Assembly (NCBI RefSeq): GCF_003576645.1
Contig: NC_044930.1
Span: 10,606,959 to 10,670,958, forward strand
Direction: 5' to 3'
Length of the DNA stretch: 64,000 nucleotides
Source: Ipomoea triloba
Lineage: Eukaryota; Streptophyta; Magnoliopsida; Solanales; Convolvulaceae
Under the pieces are notes generated by a model. The model ran no database searches. It saw only the letters and a program-made list of their open reading frames with translations, and was not told where the DNA came from. Below are positions 42,677 to 55,212 of the stretch, one piece after another. Positions within the stretch are counted from its first letter, which is position 1. Each line of letters begins with the position of its first letter. Position numbers and translations under genes: made by a program.

Positions 42677-44520
42677 TGGCTACCTCACCAAACAACCAAA
42701 CTACCCTTCACCCCTTCAACGCCTGTCACCTCACCAAACAACCAAACTACCCTCACCCCCTTCACTCCTGTCACATCCCTATCTCTCTCCTTACCTTCAC
42801 CGTGCGCCAACTCCACCAGCACGCTCACCATGGCCCCCAACAACAACCCCAACACGCCGGTGTACGACCTCACAAGCCCCATCGCCACCCCACGTAGGCC
42901 TGAAGACACCGCCACCAGCACTGAACCGCCGGGCATCGCAATCGCCACCCCTACAACTACCAACTCCACCATTATGCCCTCTATCGCTTCCAACTTCGAC
43001 GAGTTTGCCCGAGCCCTATTTGCTAATCCAATCGAGTTCGCCGCTTTCTCTATGCCAGCCTCAGCCGCCCCAACCGCGCCCTCTATCACCATTACGGGAG
43101 CCACCGCGGCTATGTCCGAATTTGGATAACCCTGCCAGGTTAGCCTCTCGGCTACCTTTGTAGATAAGGGTCAGTCCGTGAACAACACCACCGCCCCGCT
43201 TCTTGACCTTCAAGCCGTGAACACCACTACCGCACCCCTATCGGCCTTCAACATTCAAGCACCACTATCGCGCCACCCTTTGCCCTCCAACCGGGGGCAT
43301 CGCCTCTCGGCCCTCAACCCATGAACACCACCACTGCGTCGCTTCTCAGTTTTTAGCCTAGTAACCCCACTAATGCCGCAGCCTCGCCCCAAAATGTCAG
43401 GTTGGTACCTCACTTAATTCCTCTGTCTGATTGTATTTCACCAAGCCTTACCCACAGTGTTTGTACATCTGACCTCGCCATACCCCAAGGCATCCCATCG
43501 AGAATCTCCACCTCAGAATTAATGTCTTTGGAGGAGTGGTTGGGGGGAGGGGTCAAGGCCACCGTGCCCGAAGCTTCTCAGAACATGACCATACCTCCCA
43601 ACCCCTTATCATTCGCTATTCATTTTCACTCTTTAAAGGCAGACCTTCGATTTCCACCCCACCCTCTAGTGGCTGAGTTCTTGAATTCCCATCTGGTTTC
43701 ACCCTGTCAACTCACTCCCAACGTCTATAGGTCTCTCGTGTTCTTCTTGACTAGGTGCTATGAGCTTCAGGTACCCCCGTCCCTATCACTATTTTTACAC
43801 TTGTTCCAAGTCATCCAGATTGGTCATTTTCTCCACTTGCAACCCTTTCAGGGCCACGCTTTCTTGACTAGTTCTCCTCACCATAAACACTGGAAGGAAA
43901 AATACGTCATTATCAGCTATGTCACAAACGCGTCGGGTCTAGGTTTCGCTAGCGGATGGTTTCTGTGCATAAGGTTGGTCACGCCACCTTCATACCCCGG
44001 CCTTGACACCCATAAGGCGTTGATATATGCGGGCAGCCCCCACGACAATAGATGGTACCATGATCCACTTCTGCTCTGCCAACTTAGCAATCGCACTACA
44101 CCTCTTCGTGAGTGCCCTTGCTGCTTTCTATATTTATTATTTATTTTGCTTCAATCTCTTACTATTATTATTTAGCATTATTATTTCTCTATGTTTTTTT
44201 TGACAAAAGTAATAAAAAAAAGGAAATTTTGTACCACTTTCCTACGCTAATTACCTTCATATTATCCGCTATTTGCGCCCTTCCCCACGCCCATGTGCAC
44301 TCCACACAGGTTTCGGGCTTACGGCCTTCGGAGGCATGCGGCTACAGATCCCCCCTCGGACGATGATTCCTCTTGTAATAATCTACCTGAACCCGTCCTT
44401 GATGAACCTGCGTCATCTATGATGGAGATTGAGAACGATAATTGTGCACCTGCCCGCAAACTAGGGGCAGAGTACGTGCCTAACACTATTATAAAAAATT
44501 GTATCGACAATGACAATTGA
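42677..44520 (+). pseudogene. Gypsy-associated plant transposon protein, broken
   Basis: Plus-strand pieces: 42677-43129 (Pro/Thr-rich leader, ...FARALFANPIEFAAF), a degenerate stretch with repeated VNTTTAPL, then 43402-44175 with LMSLEEWL, PLVAEFLNSHLVSPCQLTPN, VYRSLVFFLTRCYELQVPPS and HHKHWKEKYVIIS. The last part resembles the plant 'putative gypsy type transposon' domain (the LNP..W..L..F...G..PS...F...F and KGWKEKYFFV pattern). A final piece at 44293-44518 follows a possible splice acceptor and ends in TGA. The domain call rests on pattern memory only. The leader is frame-broken, so I treat it as a relic. Confidence 0.5.
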
Positions 44521-44524
44521 ATAC

Positions 44525-47170
44525 ACGCGGAGAACTCTTGGATATTCTTCAAATCACCATCCTTCGAGTTCTGCCTTGAAGACTTGCTAGGCAAGCTTGG
44601 TGAGGAAAGCTAGGTTGGAATCTCTAGCTTTTCTGAACCCTAAACCCTAAACCCCCCAAGGCTCGAGGCTTACAAATTTCAGACCAGTTCACCGAGTGCA
44701 CCTTCCTTGTGTTGTCATCGTGGCCCCATAGAAAGTTCTTGCAAATCCTATCTATTTCGTTGCACGTGTTAACTGGTAATGCCATGGCTTGCATGGTGTA
44801 AGTTGGGACCGTGGCCAGCGAGGATTGAACTAGCACCCTCCTTCCTGCCATACTGAGGGAATTAGCTTTTCAGGCCGCTAATTTTCTTCTCATTTTATCA
44901 ATGACATACGTGAAGGTGTTTTTTGAGACCCTCTTTTGGAACATTGGAATGCCAAGATAGGACCCCAGGTTGTCGGAAATTGGCATATTCAATCTCTCCC
45001 CAATACTTCTTTTGATGCATGCATCAAAGGAGCTACTAAAGTTATTCAAGTAGTCCATTATGATTTTGGCCTGTCTCTCCATCCCTTCACCAAATAGCAT
45101 CAGGTCATCTACGAAGAAAAGGTGCGAGATACCAATGCCTCCTCTGGAGATGCGAATTGGTTTCCAATGGCCTGTATTGACCTTGCTTTGAATTTCATAT
45201 GCCAGTCTTTTCATAACCAGATTGAATAGATAAGGCGCCAGTGGATCTCCCTAGCGGAGCTCACGACCCAGCCTGAAGGATGGGAGTCGCCCCCCCATTC
45301 CAAAGAATTGAGATCTCGCTTTCCCGTAAGGAGTAGAGGATCAAGTTGATGATTCTAGTAGGGAACCCAAACTCAATTAGGGTGGTTTCAAGGAAAGACC
45401 AAGAAACACAGTCATAGGCTTTTTGAAGATCCACTTTCACAATCATGCAGCCTTTCTTTCCCTTCTTGTTGTTCATAGAGTGGACCACCTCCTAGGTCAA
45501 AATCACATTGTCCATGGTAGAGCGCCCCGGAAGAAAACTGTTTTGATGGGGCCCAATAAGTTTGCACATAATAGGCCTTAATCGGTTAACCAGGACTTTA
45601 GAAATCACTTTGAAAGCAACATTTAGGAGTGTGTTCAGTCTGAAATCAGCTGCTGTTTCAGGAATGTCTTTCTTAGGAATTAGTGTCATATGGGCTTGTA
45701 GGAGGAACCTATTGAGCGAACTGTTACTCAACACCCCATTAACCATGTTCGTCAGCGCAGGGCCTATGTTGTCCCATCAATGCTGGTAAAATACTGCTGG
45801 GATCCCATCCGGCCCATGACTCCCAAATTTCTTCATGCCAAAGACCGCCTTTTTCACTTCCTCAATAGTGGTTCCACGGGTCAAATTTTCTGCTTGATTC
45901 CTGGTGATTTTGAGGGAAGGATCAACATGCACCAGGTTAGAATATGCATTCTCTTAGCTCCTACAAAATAGGGATGAAAAGTAATCAGTGATATGGTTAG
46001 ACAAGAAAGATAGATCATCTGTCCAGGCACCCTGAATTTTAAGGAACCTAACACGATTCTTGTTTCTTCTGATGAGGGCTGAATTGTGGTAAAAAGGGTG
46101 TTCCTATCACCCTCTCTAATCCAGTCCATTCTTGATTTTTGGAACCAAAATGCTTCTTCTTGATCAAGGACGTCGTTGAGCTCCGATGTCAGCTGCCTCT
46201 CAAGGGTTTGAAGCTCTCTAGAATAACAGTAATTGTTGGCGCGCTGGATCCCATGAATTCGGTCCTCAAGCCGTTTCTTCCCCTTAAAAATATTACCAAA
46301 AACATTTCGGTTCCACTCCATACTTTTCTAAGTAACTCTTGTAATGATTTCATCAAAAAGGACACGCTGCATTTGCCGTAGCTTCTTCCTAGATGAGTTT
46401 ATAATCATCTCTAGACAGCCAAGCTGCCTCAAAGCGAACTGGACGAAGGCTCCTATCCGGCGGACTGACCGCCTCATCGATAAAAAGGATGGAATTGTGG
46501 TCTGAATACAAGCGTGGGAGGGCCACTACTTTCGCTTCTGGGAAAACCAATTGAGATTGAATATTCCACAATACTCTATCAAGTCTTCTCAACTGACGTA
46601 CTCTGTTCCCCGAAAACCTGCACCAAGTAAATTTTGATCCCAAGGCCCCGGATCAATGAGGCCACAATCACTATAAGCATCCACAAATTTCTGACAATGG
46701 TGAAAGTTCACCGACGAACTGCCCCATTATACTTCCTCAGTAGCAATGTCATTAAAGTCCCTAAGGATAATCCAAGGGCCCTGAATTAACCTCGAAAAAG
46801 CCTTATAGTTATCCCAAAACCTGCACTTGGCAAGAATGTTAGGACGAACATAACCAAAAGTGATAAAATAGTCCTCAAGTTGATTCTTCACTTTGGTGTG
46901 AATGGCTTGGGAGTTATGATTAAGGATTTCCAGGTCAATATGGCCCTGCCTCCAGAAGAGAAGGAGGCCACCCGCAAAACCTAACGGATCAACTAAAAAA
47001 TGATTATTGTAGTCTAATTTAGAGGCTAGCTGAATCATATTGTCCGCCTTAGTAGACCGAATCTCCAAGAGGCATAGGGTATCGGCCTTAGAAGTGGTCA
47101 GGAGATCCTTAACGTGGTTCCCGACACGGCGATTGACGATGCCCCTGCAATTCCAGGAAATAATCATCAT
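44525..47170 (-). pseudogene. LINE-2 ORF2: endonuclease and reverse transcriptase
   Basis: Starts MMIISWNCRGI, the apurinic endonuclease N-terminus, with WIILRDFND and YSDHNSIL from its later motifs. Then RT blocks: HMTLIPKKD, NSFLPGRSTMDN, KVDLQKAYDCVSW, the catalytic HLFFVDDLMLF, SYLGIPMFQK, and a thumb/connection block reaching GGLGF. At least five frameshifts or stops break it (e.g. near 46650, 45880, 45490, 45250, 44860, 44625). The GLGFR codons here look like a telomere repeat by chance. Confidence 0.9.
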
Positions 47171-48521
47171 TGAGAAGTAACGGGGGGAGAGGAAGTTTGG
47201 CGACCGCCTTCCCTAAGCGTAAAATGCGACGACGAACCAACATCAAAGGTGTGTTGATTCTCGGAACCGAAAGTCATAGGCGCAGTATGCGACTCACCAA
47301 ACTGAAACAGACCATTGGTCTCTAAATTCCCAAACTAGGCATTGGGCAAGGGTGCCGAGTGGCGATTCGCAGAATCACCTCTTCCAGATCCTCTCTTGTT
47401 CCTCACAACCGTCTGCAAACCACCACGGCTCCTCCCATTAAACATGGAAGTTTGGCGGTTACCAACAAGGTTCTCCGTCGGTTTGGGCGGAGGAAGAGGA
47501 CAAGAGGTCTAGGTCGGCGTAGGCAAGGAGGAAGACTTACCTTTGGAGTTTTCCCCAGGCTCTTTGGTTTTCTTCCCTTTCGCTTTTGATCTACGAGTAG
47601 TTTCCTCATTGTCTTTCTCCCCAGCCAGAACATTGAACTGGTTGTTGTTTCTTTGTGGCGCCGAATCTTTATGGCGTGTCTGACGTTGATTCGTACTGGG
47701 GTTATTTGGTTTGGTTTTTCTGGTCACCAACATCCAGGACCCATACCTTACTTTGTTGGTGTTCGACTCGGTAGGCGGTGGAGGAGTAACCTGCTGCGGT
47801 TCGCCCTTCTGCTCTGGAGAAGGTGACGGAGCAAGTGTGGTGTTCCGATCCATGGTGGCTTTCTCTAGCGATACGACTTTGGCGTGAGGGCACTCCTGTT
47901 CCCGATGCCCTACTACGCCGCATCCAAAACAGACCACATAGAGGCTCTCGTACTCGACAACTTGCATCTTGTTCATTACCCATATCTCGGAGATAAGAGG
48001 CTTGTTGAGATCAACCGTGACAACAACACGAGCAAATTTTTCTCTCTCCCTAACAATTGTAGTGCGATCTAACTAGAGAGGTTTCCCCACATTTTCCAGT
48101 ATGCTTTTTATCGCCTCATCTCTGAAGTACTCGACCGGCAAATCTGGTATTCTAACCCACACAACCATCTTTGTGATTTTCGCCGTTTTAGGTCTAAACT
48201 CTAGCTCCCACCGTTGAGTAGCAAGGTAGTTGTCGAAGATCTTCCACGGTCCATCAAGAAGAACGTGGAGATAGTCTTGCTTGTTCTCAAAGCGAGCAAC
48301 AAAACAATTGTGTCCAATATCCATAAGGTTAAAGCGCCCTTGGATCCCCCATACAGAAGGGAGACGGTGATTAAGAACGTTAAAGCTCATGTGCTTACCT
48401 AGATATTTCACTATAATCGCGAGGCGCCACTCACGACACCATTCTCGTCGGAGAGCTTTGGGAACGTGACTCTTGGTTGTCCATCGGAAGGCTCCTGGTG
48501 ATCCATTTCATATGCTGATTC

Positions 48522-51500
48522 TAGAGCCGTCAAAACGAGCTTAGCCCGCCGGGCTAGCCCGCCCCACCCCGCCAAAAGGGCGGGGCGAGCTCGTATGTTA
48601 CAAGATCGTTTTAGGGCGGGCTTTTTATCCCGCACCCGCCTGGCCCGCGGGCTAGGCGGGGCAGGCTTGGCGGGGGCCCGCCAGCCCGCCTTTTTATTTT
48701 TTTTATTATGTTTAGTTTTAATTGGATTAGGATTAGTTTTAGTTTTATTGTTTTAATTCGCGCAGCCAGCCTCCAATCCCTAATTCCCTATACGCATTAC
48801 GCAATTTCGCATTCGGCCATTCTCAAATCTCAATTTCTCTTGTCGCAAGTCGCATCTCCGGTCTCCCTCTATCGCCACTATCGAGTATCGATCGCGAGTC
48901 ACGACTCCTCTCCCAGGGACGCAACCGACAACGGCGTCGTTCACTCCTTCGTCAATCGTCACTGACGTCCGTCGTCCAGCATCATTCAACAGGTAATTTA
49001 ATTACTAATTTATTTTCTCTTTTCTGTTTATATATTAGTATATTACAGTGTGTTACTTTAATGTTTATATATTACTAATTTATTATATATAATACGGATT
49101 TCTACTTTTTTAGATTTACAGAATTATAATGTGTTGTGTGTATGTGTTTATAATTTACGTATTATTAATTTATTATATATATTTCAGTTTTTAAGATTTA
49201 CATTGTGTTTATATATATGACTAATTGACTATGAATCTATAATATATTATAGCATATTTGACTATACATTGTATTTATATGTTGTGAGTATATAGTATAC
49301 TAGTATGTTTGACAGTGTGTTAAACTTTATTGTTAGATTATTTGTGTATTGCTCGTGAGTCGTGATGGATTCTGTCTCTTTGAACCAAACTCCTGTGAAC
49401 CAAACTAGTGATACTATTGACGGTGATGCTGTTGATGGAATGCCAGGATTGGATAGTACTACTACAAAGAAAGGTAAGTGTAAAGAACTTACCTCTGATG
49501 TGTGGAATTTTTTTACAAAGATTGGAATTGGTGAAGATGGTATTCAAAGGGCAAAATGCAATGGTTGTTTAAAAGAGTTTAAATCTGGGGGAAAACAATA
49601 TGGAACTTCTACATTAAGGAGACATAGAGACATATGTAGAATGTTGATGTATCATGACCTTAGGCAAATGTTTGTTACTAATGAAGGCAAACTTGCATCT
49701 AGGAAAGTAGATCCAAATGTTGCTAGGGAGTTGTTAGCTTCTGCAGTCATTAAACATGATTTACCATTTTCATTTGTTGAGTATGATGGTATTAGAAAAT
49801 GGCAGAAGTATTTGAATCCTGATGTGCCATGTATCTCTAGAAACACACTTGTATCTGACATTACCAAACTCTACTTTCAAGAAAAAGAGAAACTTAAACA
49901 AGTGTTGGCAAATATCAAAAATAGAATTTGTTTAACTTCTGATGTATGGACTGCATGAACTAGTGAAGGATATATTTGCTTAACTGGGCACTTTGTTGAT
50001 GAGAATTGGAAATTGAATAGTAAGATACTTTGTTTTGCTAAGATGCCCCCACAACACACAGGAGTTGAATTAGCTGCAAAAATATATGAATTTTTTAAAC
50101 AATGGGGAATTGAAAGAAAGGTGTTCTCTTTGACATTAGATAATGCATCTTGTAATGATACTATGCAAGACATTTTAAAGGAGCAATTATCTTTGCATGA
50201 TAGTTTGATATGTGATGGAGATTTTTTTCCACATTCGTTGTTCAGCCCATATATTAAATCTCATTGTTCAAGAGGGGTTGAAAGTGGTTACTTCAGCTTT
50301 GCATAAAATTAGAGATTCTGTCAAATATGTGAAAGGTTCTGAGGGTAGGATGAAGAAGTTTGAAGAATGTATAAATGCAGTTGGTAACATTGATACTAGT
50401 ATTGGTTTGAGATTGGATGTGGTTACTAGGTGGAACTCTACATATTTAATGTTGGAAAGTGCTATTAAGTATAAAAGGGCTTTTGCTTCTCTTCAATTGA
50501 ATGATAGACATTATAAATTTTGCCCTTCAAATGAAGAATGGAAAAGAGGTGAGAAAATATGTGAGTTTCTTGAGCCATTTTATGAGGTGACAAATTTGAT
50601 TTCTGGTACTTCCTATCCTACCTCAAATCTATATTTTATGCAAGTTTGGAAGATTGAAAGTATGTTGAAAGAAAATTTACAAAATGAAGATGTCTTGATA
50701 AGTGGAATGTGTAGAAAGATGTTTGACAAATTTGATAAATATTGGAGTGAATATAGCCTAGTGCTTGCATTTGGAGCTATTTTTGACCCAAGGATAAAGC
50801 TTGTATCATTGGAGCATTTATATGAGGAGGTTGAGAGTGATCCAATTAGAGTTCAAGAAATGATTTCACTTTTGAAGAGAAAGTTGAACAAGCTTTTTAG
50901 TGTTTATGCGAATATTACTACTCCACGTCCTTCCCAACCTCAAGTCACATCTTCAAGTATGCAAAGGGAAAGTTTAGGTAAATGTAAAGGAAAAAGAGCA
51001 TTTGAAGTAAGTATTCTAAGTTCTAACACTTCAATTGATATATATTTTTTATATTTGAATTTGTGATTGTGATAACATGTTTAATGTTTTAAATTTTAAT
51101 TTCTAACTAATGTAGGCAATTAAAAAGTATGATAGTCGAACTGTTAAGACTATTGGAAAGTCAGAATTGGAAATTTATTTAGAGGAGCCAAAACTTGAAT
51201 ATGCATACTATGAGGATTTGAATATCTTGGATTATTGAAAATAACGTATGCATAGATATCCTGCACTTGCATTGATGGCACGAGATGTTTTGGCTATCCC
51301 AATTATTACTGTTGCATCAGAGTCGGCATTCTCTATTGGTGCTCGTGTGCTCACCAAGTAAAGGAGTTGTACTTTGCCTGAAAAAGTGCAAGCTCTTACT
51401 TGCACAAGAAATTGGTTACATGGTTATGCTATAGGTAAGTTACTAGCTAAGTTATTATGTTTGTTTACAAAATAATGAAATATTGGATTACATTTTAGTT

Positions 51501-52192
51501 AGTTGATATTTTGGTGTATTATAAATTTGTAATTTATTTTTTATCTATCTTTTGTGTTGAATTTTTATGTAGATACTGAAGAAAGCTCAAGTTCAACATC
51601 AAATTTGTCTTGTGAAGATTCAAATGTTGTAAATCTTGATGATGAAAATGAAGAAGATGAAGAAGATGTGAACGTTGGAATGTTTGAATGAAGTAATGGA
51701 TTTATGAACTTATGTAGTTAATTAGTTATGTCTTCTTTGAATTCTTGATTTAATGGTTTATGAACTTATTTAGTTATTTAGTATGGACTGTTTGGACTTT
51801 GGAGTCTATGACTAATTTGTCTTATTTACTTATTTTTAATGATTTGTGAACTTTTTACAACTATATATAATATGTTTAATATATTTCAATATTTAAGTAT
51901 TTGTTTTTTGATTTATTAGATAAGTGGCTAAAAAGGTAACAAACTAACAATTAATGATTAACATAAGTACATAGCCACATTAGAGTTGATATTTTAGACA
52001 CATAGTAAACAAACCAAAAAAGATTTTTTTTTTTTTAAAAAAAAAGGGCTTTGGCGGGCCCCCGCGGGCCTAAGGGGGGGCGGGGCGGGCTGCCCCTACT
52101 TAGGCCCGCTTTTAGGCGGGCTTTTTAGCCCGCCCCGCCACTTTGGCGGGCTTTGGCGAGGCGGGGCCCGCCAGCCCGCATTGACAGCTCTA
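48522..52192 (+). mobile_element. hAT transposon with perfect 8-bp duplication
   Basis: Ends TAGAGCCGTCAA (48522) and TTGACAGCTCTA (52181-52192) are inverted repeats with one mismatch. GCTGATTC flanks both (48514-48521, 52193-52200). Both subterminal regions are packed with GGCGGGC/GCCCGCC. It carries one transposase gene on the plus strand. Confidence 0.96.
49365..51691 (+). pseudogene. hAT transposase, broken
   Basis: Ac-like transposase. BED zinc finger at about 49555-49640 (CNGCLKEF...TLRRHRDIC). The RNase-H-like core keeps LTSDVWTA, LTLDNASCND, RCSAHILNLIVQEG and VVTRWNSTYLML. The C-terminal dimerisation block survives as LALMARDVLAIPIITVASES, then AFSIGARVL, near 51270-51350. Introns 51010-51115 and about 51436-51573 keep GT-AG ends. 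Defects: TGA at 49956-49958, a frameshift at the T7 tract 50222-50228, and further stops near 51237 and 51359. Otherwise long open stretches remain, so inactivation is not ancient. Confidence 0.92.
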
Positions 52193-52459
52193 GCTGATTC
52201 CAGTTCCGGTTCTTCAAAAGCCCACGCATGGGCGTCTGATCAAAGTGCTGATTTTCCAGACCATTAAAAGTCGGTTGCGCCGCTACTGTGTCTGCAAAAG
52301 TGCGTTTGGTAGCCCTGAACTTTTTCACTGAGCGATGGTTTGGGTCCCCATCGACCATCTAGTCATCCCCCGAAGAAGCTTCGGCTGTCGTTAGTGGCTG
52401 CGTCTCCATTCCTCGCCACCGGCCGCCGTAAACGGCTAGGGTAGGAAGGGGACTTACCT

Positions 52460-53630
52460 AAAATAAACGATATTAACGCTAGGAAATCATCTTATTCTTA
52501 GAGAGAATCAGACGACCTTTTTCAAATCGCTAATTGATCTTTAGGTTTTAGCTACTGTATGTTGTTACTTATCAGGAATTTTTCACTTTTCAGTACTAAA
52601 CACATGCATATTGTATATTAAATGGTGATGTGCTTATGATGATTGAACATTTTAGAGTAGATGGACAAAAGCATGATTTAAATAGTGAAATTATTAACCC
52701 CATTATATTTTGTACAAGTGATAAAAATTTATCAGAATTCTTGATTATGAACTTTGTTGATGTAAATTGAAGAAGCACTATATATAACCCCCACATGGCA
52801 ACATCGATTATATGTTGTATATCAAATGTAGGGTATGTAAGAATATATAATATTGAGATGAAGTATGAAATGAATGAATCTCTTCGTAGTTTGAGGTTAC
52901 AAAAACACTATCGTATTAATTTTAGCATAGTTTGAACCGCGTTTACAACACATTATTGTAGTATTTAAAAATTTTGATGGCTTCTAGCTATTACCATGGA
53001 TTACGGGAGATTTGAACACAGTCTTGTGCAGTTTGTCTCACGCGCATTTAGGACCAACAATGTGAATCTAGGAAAGTTATTACAAACTCTAAGTGTCCTC
53101 CGAAACATCCGGTAGGTTAGTCAACTAATGCGGCAAATAGTTTAAGTCGGATTATATTAAGCTATTGACGAGTCTTGAGGATTGGTGATATTAACCTCAT
53201 CAAATTCAAACTTCAAAGGATGCATCGGATTTTATTAGTGATATTATATGATAGTAGTCATCCTTTGTAAAGAAAGTTATTAGGTAATTACATACGAAAG
53301 TTATTAGGTAAATACATACGTCTTATTCATCCTCTAATTTAATGATAGTTGATTAGGTAAGTTCATACGTAATAAGGACAATTAACTATACAATAGTGCG
53401 TTCTCGAAAAAAAAAAAAAAACTATAGAATAGTGCAACTTAAAGTATCCCTACATTAGTTTTCAAAAACAAAAAAAAAAAAAGTATCCCTGCATTTTTGT
53501 AATGTGGTAATATTTTTCTCGTGTTTCACGTTAGCTCTGCTTTACGGGTTGAACAGAAAAAGTTTGTGGAATTGGGTATAAAATATATAAAATAATTAAT
53601 GAAGTTAATTATTATTTTATCTTAGGTTTA
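52460..53630. other. AT-rich intergenic stretch, nothing recognised
   Basis: No coding, tRNA-like or repeat structure beyond poly(A) near 53410 and 53470. Confidence 0.5.
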
Positions 53631-53636
53631 TACGTG

Positions 53637-54093
53637 TCATTTTAGTTTTAGTCTTTTTTCATAATATCTCATGTTAGTCCTAGTATGTATTACTGTAACA
53701 TTATCATTTTTGTCTTCTGTCAACAAACATGTTTAAATGACGCTAAATATGAGGGTATTATGTCTTTTTTTATACAAAGTGGGTTGATCCGTTATATTTT
53801 TATTTATTATTTTTTTTTAAAAAAATCCCTAATTCACGACTAGAGTCTCCTATTTTCTTCAATTGCAATTCACGCCTCTACATTAGAGCCACTACAATAG
53901 TACAACCTGAGCCTCTACAGTAGTAGAATGACACATATAAATCTATAAAAAAAAAATACACTTGAAACTGAATAGACTAAAATGTCCTCATATTTAACAC
54001 CAGATTTGTTGACGGAGGACAAAAACTGATCATACCACAACAATATTATGACCAATATAGGATGTTCTGAAAAAAATAGAAAACTAAAAATGA
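53637..54093. mobile_element. TIR MITE, Mutator-like
   Basis: Long imperfect inverted arms: TCATTTTAGTTTTAGTC at the left against the complement of the right end, and TTTTTGTCTTCTGTCAACAA paired with TTGTTGACGGAGGACAAAAA. The inner arms share AAATATGAGGRYATTWTGTC. No clear duplication found. Confidence 0.6.
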
Positions 54094-54139
54094 AATCATC
54101 TGTAAATCTATGACAAAAATATAATTAACTCATAATAAA

Positions 54140-54370
54140 TTTATCGAAAAATTGTATTTTTCGTCCTTAAGTTATATGGTAATTATGGAATTCGTCCCTA
54201 AATATTTGTTGTGTTCACTTTTCGCCCATAAGTTATCATTGGTGTTACATTTTTCGTCATTTTATTAACTTTTTGAGCTCACTTTTCGTCCATAAACTAT
54301 ACTAAAGTTGCAAATTTCGTCCATTATGTTTTAATTTGTTAGTAATGGGACAAAAAAAGCAACACTAATA
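54140..54370. repeat. Direct repeats of CACTTTTCGTCCATAA type
   Basis: Four or five copies of TTCGTCC..AAGTTAT or CGTCCATAAACTAT in 230 bp, probably an arm of another MITE. Confidence 0.45.
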
Positions 54371-55108
54371 ATAACGTAGATATGAAATATGAGCATTGTC
54401 AACACTCAGAAACGAATTTTATAATTATTATATAATTTAGGGAGAAAAAGTGTAATTTTGTATATAGTATATTACTCGTACATTCTTCTTTCACTCTAAT
54501 GTACGGGTTTAGACACAAGATCAAGAGACTGTCTACTCTAATTTAATAATAAAATTTCTGTGTTAGCTGAATTAGAGTGTTGTACTGGTATATGTAATAT
54601 GATATCCAGCAGACCAAATAAATGCAAGACGTGAAGTCGATGGCTTTGGATGATGATTGAATTTTTCTCGCGTGCCGCTCGAGCGCTAACGAAGAAGCAA
54701 CATAAAGAGAATACGGCCAAAGTCAATTCAATTAAATCATACAAATTAAAGGGTGCTGTAAAATTGCTAAATTCCACTTAGGAGAGCGCGGCAAATTATA
54801 CTATAGACCAGGATCTTCCTTGCATGATAGGCTCTGATCTAAAAATTTCTGTATCTGTAGTTGATATATCCTGTACCTGTATTTGATTCTGTAATTTGTT
54901 TACATGTACAAAAATTATTAATTGTAGGTACAATATGTGCTAACTGAATATATATAATTTTTGTATTATGATTCACAATATAATGTAAATTCGGGTCCAT
55001 GGTATAACAATTGGCATAAAGGGGCTGCAGAGCATAAGAGAAGAGATAAAAAGTTTTCCAAAAAAAAAAAAAACAAGAGGAGATAAAAAGAAAAAATTGG
55101 GATCTATC

Positions 55109-55116
55109 TATAAATA
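55109..55116 (+). promoter_or_regulatory. LOX-B TATA box
   Basis: TATAAATA, 97 nt before the start codon. A leader of the form CACAACAACACAAACAAAAA follows at 55141, placing the likely transcription start near 55140. Confidence 0.75.
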
Positions 55117-55212
55117 GGGGCTCTCTCCTTACTTGGAAAGCCACAACAACACAAACAAAAATTCCTCTCTCTGATCTCTGAAAAGTAAGAATAAACAAAA
55201 GATTTGGTGAAG

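Larger units (their letters stand above)
47476..52409 (-). pseudogene. LINE-2 ORF1 (DUF4283 and CCHC knuckle), split by hAT
   Basis: RNA-binding ORF1 of a plant LINE. The original start is probably ATG at 52407-52409; a TAG at 52359-52361 follows 16 codons later, then MVDGDPNHRSVKK and TFADTVAAQP. After the hAT insertion site (duplication GCTGATTC) the frame resumes at 48513. 48073-48411 holds the DUF4283 domain (VWGIQGRFNLMDIGHNCFVA, LLDGPWKIF, VVWVRIPDLPVEYF). A TAG near 48072 precedes the knuckle CFGCGVVGHREQEC (about 47917-47958) and a Pro/Gln/Lys-rich tail. Several nonsense or frame changes. Confidence 0.88.
44525..52455 (-). mobile_element. LINE-2, full-length-like but decayed, split by hAT
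   Basis: Minus-strand L1-type LINE: ORF1 near the right end (start codon at 52409), ORF2 from 47170 leftward. The 3' part (zf-RVT, RNase H, poly(A)) is missing left of about 44525. A hAT element occupies 48522-52192 inside ORF1. Confidence 0.85.

Noticed and set aside
44638..44660. Telomere-like CCCTAAACCCTAAACCCC
   Set aside because: It lies within LINE-2 ORF2 and simply encodes the conserved GLGFR of the reverse transcriptase region on the minus strand.
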